Positions 13,902 to 22,237 of a DNA stretch of 24,982 nucleotides are shown here, in pieces (within the stretch, counting starts at the first letter, position 1; every line of letters begins with the position of its first letter). The position numbers and the translations under genes were made by a program. The notes beneath the pieces are model-generated. The model was not told the origin of the DNA, ran no database searches, and saw nothing but the letters and a program-made list of their open reading frames with translations. This DNA is from Bifidobacteriaceae bacterium UBA2724. GTDB lineage: Bacteria > Actinomycetota > Actinomycetes > Actinomycetales > Bifidobacteriaceae. The stretch covers positions 1 through 24,982 of the forward strand of contig DEKK01000011.1 of the NCBI GenBank assembly GCA_002353815.1. Direction: 5' to 3'.

Positions 13902-15821
13902 ATGGCAAGGCCCACTCCATTGCAGGCATTCAGCGGAGTCCCGAAGGGAACCGCACAGAACGATGAGACGCCGGCTAACGGCGAAAAGATGACCGGCGCA
14001 CAGGCGCTGGTTCGTGCGCTGGAAGACCTGGGAGTCAAGGATGTCTTCGGCATCCCTGGCGGCGCCATCCTGCCTGTCTACGATGCCATCAAGGAAGACA
14101 CGAAGTTCCGCTTCGTGCTCGCGCGCCACGAGCAGGCAGCCGGCCATGCCGCCGAGGGCTATGCAGTCGCCACCGGGCGCTGCGGCGTGTGCATCGTCAC
14201 CTCCGGCCCCGCGGCCACGAACCTGGTGACCGCCATCGCCGACGCCAACATGGATTCCATCCCCATGATCGCCATCACCGGCCAGGTGGGCGTCAACGCC
14301 ATCGGCACCGACGCGTTCCAGGAAGCCGACACCGTGGGCATCACCTACCCCGTCACCAAGCATTCGTATCTCGTGACCAGCGCCCAGGACGTGCCGCGCG
14401 TGGTCGCCGAGGCCTATTACATCGCCACCACCGGCCGCCCCGGCCCGGTGGTCATCGACCTGACGAAGACCGCGCAGACCGGCGAGATGTACTACACCTG
14501 GCCGCAGCGCCTGGTGCTCCCCGGCTACAACCCCACCACCGAAGCGCATGGCCGCATGCTCGAAAACGCCGCCAAGCTCTTCACCCAGTCGTTCCGCCCC
14601 GTGCTCTACGTGGGCGGCGGCGCCACGCGTTCGCACGCGAGCAAGCAGATCAAGGAACTCGCGGACCTCACGGGCGCCCCCGTGGTGACCACGCTCAACG
14701 CACGCGGCATCATCCCGGATTCCGACCCCAAGATGCTCGGCATGCTTGGCATGCACGGCACCGTCGCCGCGACCGGCGCGGTTCAGCGCTGCGACCTGTT
14801 GGTGGCGATCGGCGCCCGCTTCGACGACCGCGTGACCGGCAAGCTCTCCGCGTTCGCACCGACCGCACGCGTGATCCACATCGACATCGACCCTGCAGAA
14901 ATTGGCAAGAACCGTTCCGTGGACGTGCCGATTGTGGGCGACGTGGCCACAGTGCTCGATGCGCTGATCCCCGAAATCCGCAAGGCGCAGAACGAATACG
15001 GCATCCACGACCTCAAGCCGTGGTGGGATGCGCTCAACAAGTTCCGCACCGACTATCCCATGAGCTATGACCGCCCCGAGGACCAGCCGACCGACGGCAC
15101 GCTGTCTCCGCAGTGGGTCGTGTCGCAGCTGAGCAAGTCCGCCGACCCCAACACGATCTGGGTTTCCGGCGTGGGCCAGCATCAGATGTGGGCCAGCCAG
15201 CTCGTGGACTTCGAGAAGCCGAACCATTGGATCTCGTCCGGCGGCCTCGGCACCATGGGCTACGGCCTGCCCGCCGCCCTCGGCGCCATGGTCGGCTCGC
15301 AGCGCGACCACGATGGCAGCTACCCTGTGTGGCTCATCGACGGCGACGGCAGCTTCCAGATGACCAGCGAGGAGCTCGCCGCCGCGACGATTGACGGCGT
15401 GCCGGTCAAGGTCGCGATCCTCAACAACTCCGTGTACGGCATGGTGCGCCAGTGGCAGACGCTGTTCTACGGGCAGCATTATTCCGCGACGATTCTGCAC
15501 GACGGCGAGCCGGATGCCGACGACGCCCCGGGCGAATCCGGCTATGTGAACGTACCTGATTTCGTCAAGCTCGCCGAGGCCTATGGCTGCGTCGGCCTGC
15601 GTGCCACGACCAAGGAAGAGGCTCTCGACGCCATCAAGAAGGCCAACGAGATCAACGACCGCACCGTCGTCATTGACTTCCGCGTCTGGAAGGACGCCAT
15701 GGTCTGGCCGATGGTGCCCGCCGGCGCTTCCAACGACACCGTAGCATACCGCGAAGGCGTGCATCCGCTTGACAATTCCGAGAAGGCGTCTGAGGAGACG
15801 CTGTCGAGCGAGGGTTTCTGA
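13902..15821 (+). CDS. ilvB: Acetolactate synthase, catalytic subunit
   Basis: A 639-residue thiamine diphosphate enzyme that condenses two pyruvates to acetolactate, or pyruvate with 2-oxobutyrate. This is the first shared step of valine, leucine and isoleucine synthesis. VFGIPGGAILPVYD (48-61) and RHEQAAGHAAEGYA (75-88) include the catalytic glutamate E77. The ThDP/metal motif runs from G481-D-G to N508-N509. The central FAD-binding domain (about 210-350) is intact. The first 30 residues are a variable extension before MTGAQALVRAL; GAGAGGAC before ATG 13902 supports the longer form. The regulatory subunit ilvN follows after 64 bases, so the two should be one operon. Confidence 0.97.
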   Translation: MARPTPLQAFSGVPKGTAQNDETPANGEKMTGAQALVRALEDLGVKDVFGIPGGAILPVYDAIKEDTKFRFVLARHEQAAGHAAEGYAVATGRCGVCIVTSGPAATNLVTAIADANMDSIPMIAITGQVGVNAIGTDAFQEADTVGITYPVTKHSYLVTSAQDVPRVVAEAYYIATTGRPGPVVIDLTKTAQTGEMYYTWPQRLVLPGYNPTTEAHGRMLENAAKLFTQSFRPVLYVGGGATRSHASKQIKELADLTGAPVVTTLNARGIIPDSDPKMLGMLGMHGTVAATGAVQRCDLLVAIGARFDDRVTGKLSAFAPTARVIHIDIDPAEIGKNRSVDVPIVGDVATVLDALIPEIRKAQNEYGIHDLKPWWDALNKFRTDYPMSYDRPEDQPTDGTLSPQWVVSQLSKSADPNTIWVSGVGQHQMWASQLVDFEKPNHWISSGGLGTMGYGLPAALGAMVGSQRDHDGSYPVWLIDGDGSFQMTSEELAAATIDGVPVKVAILNNSVYGMVRQWQTLFYGQHYSATILHDGEPDADDAPGESGYVNVPDFVKLAEAYGCVGLRATTKEEALDAIKKANEINDRTVVIDFRVWKDAMVWPMVPAGASNDTVAYREGVHPLDNSEKASEETLSSEGF

Positions 15822-15885
15822 TCGGCCCGCGCCGGCAGAAGCATCGCCCAAACAGTCTTTATGGAAACCGTGAGGAGAATTTGAC

Positions 15886-16437
15886 ATGGCATCTTCCACT
15901 TCGCAATCCAACGCCAAGCGCCACACGCTGTCCGTGCTCGTCGAGAACCGCCCGGGCGTGCTCGCGCGCATCGCAGGACTTTTCGCCCGCCGCTCCTTCA
16001 ACATCGACTCGCTGACCGTCTCGCCGACCGAGCGCCCCGAGATCTCGCGTCTCACCGTGACCGCACATGTCGAGCAGGAGCCGCTGGAGCAGATCATCAA
16101 GCAGCTCAACAAGCTGCTCCATGTGCTCAAAATCGTCGAACTCGACCCCGACACCACGGTGGAGCGCGAGCTGGTGCTCATCAAGGTGGCCGCCGACGTG
16201 CAGAACCGCTCCGATGTGCTTGAGCTCGTGCGCATGTTCCGCGCGCATGTGATCGACGTGAACACCGAAAGCCTCACCATCGAGGCCACGGGCTCGCAGG
16301 GCAAGATCGACGCGCTCATGGACCTGCTCCAGCACTACGGGGTCATCGAGCTCGTGCGCTCCGGCGCCGTTGCCGTGACCCGCGGTCCCAAGGCACTGAG
16401 CGACAAGGTGGTCGGTTCCGAGATCACCGGACGCTGA
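15886..16437 (+). CDS. ilvN: Acetolactate synthase, regulatory subunit
   Basis: A 183-residue partner of IlvB that raises its activity and gives feedback inhibition by valine. The N-terminal ACT domain (about 17-90) starts with HTLSVLVENRPGVLARIAGLF and continues into SFNIDSLTVSPTE, the usual ligand-binding region. The C-terminal domain (about 95-170) is also intact, with LMDLLQHYGVIELVRSGAVAVTRG near the end. The length is in the long class of IlvN/IlvH proteins. TGAGGAG precedes ATG 15886. It follows ilvB on the same strand and ends the operon, with a 13-bp hairpin 113 bases after the stop. Confidence 0.96.
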   Translation: MASSTSQSNAKRHTLSVLVENRPGVLARIAGLFARRSFNIDSLTVSPTERPEISRLTVTAHVEQEPLEQIIKQLNKLLHVLKIVELDPDTTVERELVLIKVAADVQNRSDVLELVRMFRAHVIDVNTESLTIEATGSQGKIDALMDLLQHYGVIELVRSGAVAVTRGPKALSDKVVGSEITGR

Positions 16438-16550
16438 GCGTTCGACCGGCATGACGCCAGGACCCAAGAGGCCGGCACCGAGCCGGATGGACCAGAGCCG
16501 AGCATCGGCCTGTGACAATCCGACGTTGATGCGACCGTGATCATTCGCCC

Positions 16551-16586
16551 AAGGGGTGCGGTTTGAATCTGCGAACCGCACCCCTT
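16551..16586 (+). terminator. 13-bp hairpin without U-tract after ilvN
   Basis: AAGGGGTGCGGTT (16551-16563) pairs perfectly with AACCGCACCCCTT (16574-16586) around a 10-base loop. Only TT from the stem end and no further T-run follow. Its position fits the end of the ilvBN transcript. Confidence 0.6.
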
Positions 16587-16730
16587 GCCTATGTGTGCCC
16601 ACGCCGTACGCCAGAGCGCATGCGACGCCTGCGAACCCCGACATTCTGAAATCCGGATGTACCAGGAATCCGCAAAGCAAAACGACAGCTGACGACATGA
16701 TGACGAATGGCCACCCCCATTGCCAAGAGA

Positions 16731-16736
16731 TAAAAT
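16731..16736 (+). promoter_or_regulatory. -10 box for a leaderless membrane-protein transcript
   Basis: TAAAAT ends 6 bases before ATG 16743, and no ribosome site lies between. The -35 region is not recognisable. Confidence 0.5.
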
Positions 16737-16742
16737 CATCGC

Positions 16743-17456
16743 ATGAGCAATCCTTACTATCGCAGCCCCTTTGATGGCGGACCGCAGGCCCCTTTGTCAC
16801 AACCGGCAACAGATTCCTCGCAGCAGCCGGATTCGCCGTATTCCAGCGCGCCCACGTCCGCCACCCGGTATCCGAACGCATCGTATTCCAGCGCGCCCGC
16901 ATCCGGCACGCAATACCCGGACGTCTCAACTCCTGCGTCCGCTCCGCAACAGACCAAAGCCCCCTATTCCGCAGACCAGGCAATGCAATCGTCGGATGGC
17001 GCCAAGGTGCCTTTCGCCGTGGGCATCATGACTCTCCTTCTTGAAGTCGTGGCTTTCTTCACGCCGTATTATCTGGCCATTCCACAGGCGCCAAGCCCGT
17101 TCGCGGTCCTCCATGACAGCCACTACATATACAAACCGTTGGTCACCAAGGTCATCATCGCGCTTATCGTGGTTCTCGTGCTGCAGGTCATCGCACTCGC
17201 GCTGCGCAACGGCCCCCTGCTCGCCATCTTTGGTCTGGGCAGCTCCGTTTGCCATGGACTCATCATCCATACGATGTGGGAGTCCGATTCCATTTTCAGC
17301 GCATGGGTCACCATAGAGCCGATGATCGGTCTCGGAATCGTGGCAGGACTCATCATGGCCGGCGTCGGGATTGCCATGTCAGCAAGCTCACATCGCCAGA
17401 ACCTGCCTCCTGCAGCGAACACCATGGCGTCCTCCAACACATCCAAGTTCCTCTGA
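16743..17456 (+). CDS. Four-helix membrane protein with repetitive Pro/Ser/Tyr-rich tail
   Basis: A 237-residue protein I do not recognise. Residues 1-85 are disordered-looking and rich in S, P, Y and Q, with a tandem repeat: SPYSSAPTSATRYPNA (31-46) and SYSSAPASGTQYPDV (47-61). Four hydrophobic segments follow, at about 90-110, 133-153, 158-178 and 187-212, then a polar tail. No catalytic or binding motif is visible. The start fits a leaderless transcript, and GAGATAAAATCATCGC shows no ribosome site. It stands alone, converging on the dehydrogenase gene with a strong bidirectional hairpin between. The layout echoes the protein at 274-696, so both could belong to one loose class of tailed envelope proteins. 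Confidence 0.78.
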   Translation: MSNPYYRSPFDGGPQAPLSQPATDSSQQPDSPYSSAPTSATRYPNASYSSAPASGTQYPDVSTPASAPQQTKAPYSADQAMQSSDGAKVPFAVGIMTLLLEVVAFFTPYYLAIPQAPSPFAVLHDSHYIYKPLVTKVIIALIVVLVLQVIALALRNGPLLAIFGLGSSVCHGLIIHTMWESDSIFSAWVTIEPMIGLGIVAGLIMAGVGIAMSASSHRQNLPPAANTMASSNTSKFL

Positions 17457-17561
17457 CGGACGTTGCGCATCTGGCCCACGGCGGCGCTTACCACGTCAAG
17501 AACCGCGGTACGTCCCCGCGCCAGACAGCGCACAGCTGGAATGAGCGGCTCTTCGAACGAC

Positions 17562-17599
17562 AACGGCCGGTCCACGGGAATCCCCGCAGACCGGCCGTT
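17562..17599. terminator. Bidirectional hairpin between convergent genes
   Basis: AACGGCCGGTC (17562-17572) pairs perfectly with GACCGGCCGTT (17589-17599). Inside, CGGG (17575-17578) pairs with CCCG (17583-17586). The stem is very stable, with only a TTT at its plus-strand end. It sits between the membrane-protein gene and the facing dehydrogenase. Confidence 0.65.
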
Positions 17600-17668
17600 T
17601 CCATTGCTGTCGCCGTTCGCTCTTCCATCCGTCGCGAGCCGGTGGCGACAAGTAACCCCGCCCCGGTG

Positions 17669-18784
17669 TTACGCCCCGTCCGACGCCGTCTCGGCGGCGC
17701 GGGCATCCACCGCGCGGATGCAGTCGATGACCTTCTGCTCGGTGATGTCATGCACGGCCCCGCGGAAGAACGAATCCGGATCACCCGCGATTTCGGCGAC
17801 CTTCCACAGGTTCTCATCGGTGGGCTCGGCGCCGACCTCGGCGAACGTAGTGGGCAGGCCGATGTTGCGATAGATCGGAATCAGGCGGTCGAACTCATCC
17901 CATTCGTTCTGCGCGGCAAGCTGCACCAGAATCCCGTACGCGACCTTCTGGCCGTGGGTGGACTTCTGGGTTTCGGGGCAGGCAGTGAGACCGTTGTGCA
18001 CGGCATGGGCGCCGGAAACGCGGCCGTTCGTCCCCGCGAAACCGCCGACGCACGACGCCACGTGCACGATCACGTCGACCATGTGGCCGAGTTTCTCGTC
18101 CGGAACCCCGTTGCGCACGGATTCGATGGCTGCGCCGGACTCGCGCACCAGATAGTCGCGCGTCACCTTGGCCGCGGCGAGGCCCAGGGCGTCATGCGGC
18201 TCCGGGTCGGTGAGATGCCTCTGGATGCCCTCGGCCTCATACCATTTGGCGAGGGTGTCACCGATGCCGCCCACGAGATACCGTTCCGGCGCGGCGGCGA
18301 TAACCAGCGGGTCGGCGACCACGAGCTCGGCGCCATGGCGCAACGGTATGCCGGCGATGCGCTTGCCGTTCTCGTCATACACGATGACGACGGACGACGA
18401 TGCGGCGCATGTGGCGGCGATGGTGGGCACGGTGATGATCGGCAGGTTGGTGTTGTGGTGCACGCCCTTGGCCGTGTCGCACAGACGGCCGCCGCCGATG
18501 GCGACGATGACGTCGGCTTCTTCGTCCAGCACCTTCTCGGTGAGTTCGTCCATGTTGCGATAGGTCACGGAACCGTCGTAGTGAAGCACCGGCGTGTGAT
18601 CTGCAAGCTTGCCGCCGGCCTCTTGGAACGCCTCCCACGACGCCTCGCCGGTGATGACGACGGGCTGCCGGTAATCCTTGGCGATGTATTCGGCGAGGTG
18701 CTTCACCGCCCCGTTGGCACGGATATAGTGATGCGCTCCCGGGCGCACGTCCATGGTGACGGTGCTGGCTTTCGATGTGTTCAT
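17669..18784 (-). CDS. Iron-type alcohol dehydrogenase, YbdH/HcxA (GldA) family
   Basis: A 371-residue NAD(P)-dependent dehydrogenase of the glycerol dehydrogenase superfamily. VAIGGGRLCDTAKG (94-107) is the nucleotide-binding glycine motif. VPTIAATCAA (119-128) and YLVGGIGDTLAKWYEA (169-184) match my memory of E. coli YbdH/HcxA better than GldA. HcxA reduces 2-oxo acids such as 2-oxoglutarate and 2-oxobutyrate to hydroxy acids. Metal ligands by spacing are D176, H260 (in SGAHAVHNGL) and H277 (in THGQKVAYGI). GAGGAG precedes ATG 18784. It is the last gene of the minus-strand series but has its own leader with two inverted repeats. Glycerol as substrate cannot be excluded. Confidence 0.85.
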   Translation of the reverse strand: MNTSKASTVTMDVRPGAHHYIRANGAVKHLAEYIAKDYRQPVVITGEASWEAFQEAGGKLADHTPVLHYDGSVTYRNMDELTEKVLDEEADVIVAIGGGRLCDTAKGVHHNTNLPIITVPTIAATCAASSSVVIVYDENGKRIAGIPLRHGAELVVADPLVIAAAPERYLVGGIGDTLAKWYEAEGIQRHLTDPEPHDALGLAAAKVTRDYLVRESGAAIESVRNGVPDEKLGHMVDVIVHVASCVGGFAGTNGRVSGAHAVHNGLTACPETQKSTHGQKVAYGILVQLAAQNEWDEFDRLIPIYRNIGLPTTFAEVGAEPTDENLWKVAEIAGDPDSFFRGAVHDITEQKVIDCIRAVDARAAETASDGA

Positions 18785-18843
18785 ATATTCTCCTCTTTCT
18801 AAAGCCGCGGTGCCTTGCGGCAGGGGCTGCGTGCGGCAGACCA

Positions 18844-18865
18844 ACCGGATCGTCATTAATCCGGT
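18844..18865 (-). promoter_or_regulatory. Inverted repeat in the dehydrogenase leader
   Basis: ACCGGAT (18844-18850) and ATCCGGT (18859-18865) are exact inverted copies with an 8-base spacer. It lies about 60-80 bases before the ATG and probably downstream of the transcription start, so it could be an RNA stem or an operator. Confidence 0.45.
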
Positions 18866-18880
18866 GCCAGGGCCTGTGTG

Positions 18881-18920
18881 CGATACCTGTATCGTAACAG
18901 TTCGGAGCGATGCACAACAA
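18881..18920 (-). promoter_or_regulatory. Dehydrogenase promoter with overlapping palindrome
   Basis: On the minus strand TTGTTG (18920-18915) and TACGAT (18896-18891) are 18 bases apart. The palindrome CGATAC-CT-GTATCG (18881-18894) overlaps the -10 box and the start region, as expected of a repressor site. Confidence 0.5.
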
Positions 18921-18984
18921 TGAGCCGCCCCGCGAGCAAGTCGCAGGACGGCTGCATCAGGGCGCGGACACGCGTCCGCGCGCA

Positions 18985-20019
18985 TCAGTAATCGAACGCC
19001 ACCTGATAGATACCCGAGAAGTTCTCGTTGATCGCATCGGCGACTTCCTTGGAGTGGTACGCGGCGGCGACGGTCTTGAGGTCGGCTTCGTTCACGCGGT
19101 CGGCGCGCACCTCGAGCTCGTTGATCCACTGCTGGTTCGACGCATCGCTCAGGTCAAGCGTGGGCGCGAAAATCGCGTCATCGGTGGGGCTCAGGCCGTG
19201 GTTCACGATGGCGTAGACGTTGGTGATTCCGGCGGCGTAGTCGTCGAGCAGATTCGGGATTTCGTTGGGGTCGACTTCCTCGATGTCAAGGTTCTTGGGA
19301 TTCGAGGTGATGTCCTGCTTGGTGGGCATGTCGATCTTGTCGGGGTCGATGGTGATGAGGCCGGCGAGTTGCAGCACCTGGTACGCGCGCCCGGCATTGG
19401 TGGTGTTGTTGGGGATGGCGATCTTGGCGCCGTCGGGAATCTCGTCAACGCTCTTGTATTGCGTCGAATAGATGTTGAACGCGTTGATCACGGTGCTGCC
19501 GAGGGTGTCAAGCTTGTAGCCTTTGGTTTCGACAAGGTTCTTGTAGAACGCGCGGTGGCCGTTCGACAGAATGTCGACCTCCCCGTTGTTGGCGGCCTGC
19601 ACGGCGACGTCGGAGCCGCCTTGGAACGCGACGAGCTCGACCTGGATGCCGGTGTTGCGCTCCTTGAGGACTTCATTGACTTTGTCCCAGATCACCCGGT
19701 CGTTCTCTTGCGCATAGGCGACCTTGACCACCCGGGCGCCGGCATTCTGCGCGTTGGCGGCGGCGTTGTGCCGTCCGACCACAATCAGGGCCGCAGCGAC
19801 AATCACGACGACCACGAGCACGGCGATCAGCGATGTGCCGATCTTCCTTTTGCTGCGTGTGACGGCGGGCTTGCGGTCGACGGCCTCATCGGCGTCGTCC
19901 ACGTCGGCGACGATATGCTCGCCGGCGGCGGGGTTCGCGGGCGTCGGATCGACGGGAGCCGCGGAATTCTGGGATTCTCCCGGCTTGTTGTCATTGGCGG
20001 AATTATGGATGTCGGACAT
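18985..20019 (-). CDS. metQ: MetQ/NlpA-family methionine-binding protein with membrane-helix anchor
   Basis: A 344-residue substrate-binding component of a MetNIQ-type ABC importer. Residues 96-344 resemble the NlpA/MetQ fold: VVKVAYAQENDRVIWDKV, QGGSDVAVQAANNGEVDI, then IAIPNNTTNAGRAYQVLQLAGLI. Ahead of it is a polar cytoplasmic-type stretch (1-55), a basic RSKRK (55-59) and one hydrophobic helix (61-82). There is no lipobox cysteine, so it should be held by an uncleaved helix instead of a lipid. GGGAGG precedes ATG 20019. It follows metI on the same strand but after 317 bases, so it may have its own promoter. Methionine specificity rests on context with MetNI. Confidence 0.87.
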   Translation of the reverse strand: MSDIHNSANDNKPGESQNSAAPVDPTPANPAAGEHIVADVDDADEAVDRKPAVTRSKRKIGTSLIAVLVVVVIVAAALIVVGRHNAAANAQNAGARVVKVAYAQENDRVIWDKVNEVLKERNTGIQVELVAFQGGSDVAVQAANNGEVDILSNGHRAFYKNLVETKGYKLDTLGSTVINAFNIYSTQYKSVDEIPDGAKIAIPNNTTNAGRAYQVLQLAGLITIDPDKIDMPTKQDITSNPKNLDIEEVDPNEIPNLLDDYAAGITNVYAIVNHGLSPTDDAIFAPTLDLSDASNQQWINELEVRADRVNEADLKTVAAAYHSKEVADAINENFSGIYQVAFDY

Positions 20020-20336
20020 GGAATACCTCCCTGGTCAGGCGAGCGGATGATTACTGTTGTTTGTTGGACATTGGTTTGGGGAACAAGAATCGGTTTGCGG
20101 GAAACAGGAACCGGAACGGTCGGGAGGGACCGGCGGAATGGCTCTCGGTCGTGCAGGGTGGGTGGCATGGCCGGGCTGCGGCGCCAAGCACACAGGCCGC
20201 GAACATCCATGTAGTGCCGGATGCCTGGCGTGCATACCGCCGAATACCCAAGTGCGTACAGCGCTGCCGCGTCGTACCCGGCCCCGCGTGTCACCCGCCG
20301 CACGCCATCTGACGCGCGACGACGGCTTCCGTCAGG
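20020..20336. other. Intergenic region between metI and metQ
   Basis: 317 bases, long for genes of one transporter. It contains a pair of imperfect direct repeats (20078-20095 and 20099-20116). I looked for a SAM riboswitch-like multi-stem layout and a terminator and could identify neither. No gene is supported. Confidence 0.5.
20078..20116. repeat. Imperfect direct repeats in the metQ leader
   Basis: GGGGAACAAGAATCGGTT (20078-20095) and GGGAAACAGGAACCGGAA (20099-20116) agree at 13 of 18 positions. They start 21 bases apart, about two helical turns, and lie 59-97 bases before the metQ ATG. Confidence 0.4.
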
Positions 20337-21017
20337 TCATTCACGCGACATCGTCTGGATGATGGCCTTGCCGATGGTTTCGACGACCCAGATGAACACG
20401 AGGTACACGAGCACCACGGCCACCGATGCGTCGAACCAATAGCGCTGGAATCCGTAGCGGATGGCGAAATCACCCAGACCGCCGCCACCGACGACGCCTA
20501 TCACGGCCGTCAGGGACAGCAGGTTCACGATGGTGATGGCCGTGACCTTGGCGATGCGGGGAATGGACTCACGCAGGTAGACGCGCCACACGATTTCGAT
20601 GCGGCTGAGGCCCATGGCGGTCGCCGCCTCGATGAGGCCGGCGTTTACGCCAAGCAGCGCGGATTCGAGCTGCCGCGTGAAGAACGGCGTGATTCCGATG
20701 ATGAGTGGGAACACCGCGCCCTTGACACCGATGGCCGTGCCCATCACCCACCGGGTCAGGGGGATGATGGTGGTGGCCAGGATGATGAACGGCACAGATC
20801 GGCAAAAATTGATTGTTTTGTCGACCACCTGGTACACCGCGCGGTTTGCGAAGAGCCCATGCGGAGCTGTTGTGACCAGCACCACGGCGAGGAACAGGCT
20901 GACGACGAACGAGATGATGCCGACGATTCCCACCATGACCAGGGTCTGCAGCATGCATTCGTAGAATTCATCCACTCGATCGGCGACATGCGGGAACAGC
21001 GTAGCGAAAAGGTTCAT
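20337..21017 (-). CDS. metI: Methionine ABC transporter permease
   Basis: A 226-residue inner-membrane subunit with about five helices, at 22-50, 70-90, 98-115, 155-177 and 198-218. The EAA loop that docks onto the ATPase is clear: EAATAMG at 130-136, continuing to SIPRI at 151-155. GVVGGGGLGDFAIRYGF (174-190) is characteristic of MetI permeases. AGGAGG precedes ATG 21017. The metN stop is separated from this ATG by a single base (TGA-A-ATG), so the two are translationally coupled. The pairing with MetN and the MetQ-like protein supports uptake of methionine. Confidence 0.94.
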   Translation of the reverse strand: MNLFATLFPHVADRVDEFYECMLQTLVMVGIVGIISFVVSLFLAVVLVTTAPHGLFANRAVYQVVDKTINFCRSVPFIILATTIIPLTRWVMGTAIGVKGAVFPLIIGITPFFTRQLESALLGVNAGLIEAATAMGLSRIEIVWRVYLRESIPRIAKVTAITIVNLLSLTAVIGVVGGGGLGDFAIRYGFQRYWFDASVAVVLVYLVFIWVVETIGKAIIQTMSRE

Positions 21018-21018
21018 T

Positions 21019-22182
21019 TCACGCCTCCTGTGCGATGGGTCGGCGGGAGGCGGCATCATCCGGCCGCCCGATGCCGCCTTGGGGAGTCTGGAGCGTCTCC
21101 ACGCTGATGCCACGCGACTTGAGCGAGTCCACAATGGCACGGACGGTGGCGGCTTCGGCGTCGAAAGCGATAACCACGCCGCCCAGAGGCGCGCCGTCGA
21201 CGACCGAGACGTCGGCGAAAAGAATGTTGGGGAGCACGTTGTAGTCGCGTCCCAGCTGTGCGACGAGGGGTTCGGCCACGCTTTGCGCAACGTACTTGAG
21301 CCGTAGCACGGTCTGCGATTCCGTTACCCCGAGCCGGCTTCCATAGGTTCCAAGCAATCCAGGGGCTTTGCCGAGATTCGACGTGTTGTCGACGAAGCTG
21401 CGCGTCACAGCGGACTGCGGATCGGCGAACACCGGATACACATCGCCGCCTTCGACGATGCGTCCGTTGGAGATGACCGCCACACGGTTGCAGATCTCTT
21501 TGACGACCTGCATCTGATGGGTGATGACGACGATGGTGATGCCAAGCTCACGGTTGAGACGGCCCAGCAAAGCGAGGATGGACTCGGTGGTGAGCGGATC
21601 AAGGGCGCTTGTGGCTTCGTCCGACAGCAGGATCTGCGGATCGTTGGCCAAAGCGCGGGCTATGGCGACGCGCTGGCGCTGCCCGCCGGACAGGTCCGCA
21701 GGATACGCGTCGATTTTGTCGTCCAGCTCGACGAGCTTGAGGAGTTCGACCACGCGAGCGTGGCGCTGTTCGCGGCTCAGCGTGTGACGCGGCCACGCGA
21801 GGGCGATGTTCTGCTCCACGGTTCGCGAAGGCATGAGGTTGAAGGATTGGAACACCATGCCGATGCCGCGACGCAGGTCGCGCAGATCCCGGCGTCCGAG
21901 CTGCGCGATGTTGTTTCCCGCCACGGTCACCTGTCCCTCGTCCACGCGCTCGATGCCGTTGATGCACCTCACAAGCGTGGATTTGCCGGCGCCGGAAAGC
22001 CCGATGATTCCATAGATGTCGCCTTTGCGGATTTTCAGGTTGATGTCGCGCAGCGCTTCGTGCATGGAGCCCGGATACGTTTTGCTCACATGGTCAAAGC
22101 GAATGATGACATCGTCCGTGGAATCGGATTCCACGGCGGTGCTCTGCGCGGCGCTGCCGTCAACTGTATCGTGACTTGTCAT
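21019..22182 (-). CDS. metN: Methionine ABC transporter ATP-binding protein with NIL domain
   Basis: A 387-residue ATPase that powers the MetNIQ importer. It shows Walker A GLSGAGKST (61-69), Q-loop Q112, signature LSGGQRQR (164-171), Walker B ILLSDE (184-189) and H-loop H222. After the ATPase domain, residues about 285-365 fit the NIL/C2 domain that binds methionine and inhibits transport when the cell has enough. AAGGAGG precedes ATG 22182. The first 24 residues and the last 20 are variable polar tails. It is coupled to metI downstream and lies 55 bases after the DUF1684 gene on the same strand, so all may share a transcript. Confidence 0.95.
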   Translation of the reverse strand: MTSHDTVDGSAAQSTAVESDSTDDVIIRFDHVSKTYPGSMHEALRDINLKIRKGDIYGIIGLSGAGKSTLVRCINGIERVDEGQVTVAGNNIAQLGRRDLRDLRRGIGMVFQSFNLMPSRTVEQNIALAWPRHTLSREQRHARVVELLKLVELDDKIDAYPADLSGGQRQRVAIARALANDPQILLSDEATSALDPLTTESILALLGRLNRELGITIVVITHQMQVVKEICNRVAVISNGRIVEGGDVYPVFADPQSAVTRSFVDNTSNLGKAPGLLGTYGSRLGVTESQTVLRLKYVAQSVAEPLVAQLGRDYNVLPNILFADVSVVDGAPLGGVVIAFDAEAATVRAIVDSLKSRGISVETLQTPQGGIGRPDDAASRRPIAQEA

Positions 22183-22237
22183 GCCGACGCCTCCTTTCTC
22201 CTCGAGTCCACTGGAAACACTGTGTGGTCGATGGTGT

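Larger units (their letters stand above)
16438..16742. other. Intergenic region after ilvN
   Basis: 305 bases. They contain the 13-bp hairpin at 16551-16586 and the TAAAAT box at 16731-16736. Nothing else is supported. Confidence 0.6.

Noticed and set aside
13842..16319. An 825-codon minus-strand frame opposite ilvB and ilvN
   Set aside because: It spans two well-identified genes and their gap, and shows only antisense composition.
20020..20336. SAM riboswitch between metI and metQ
   Set aside because: I could not find a multi-stem junction or terminator pair by eye; a covariance-model scan would be needed to reopen the idea.
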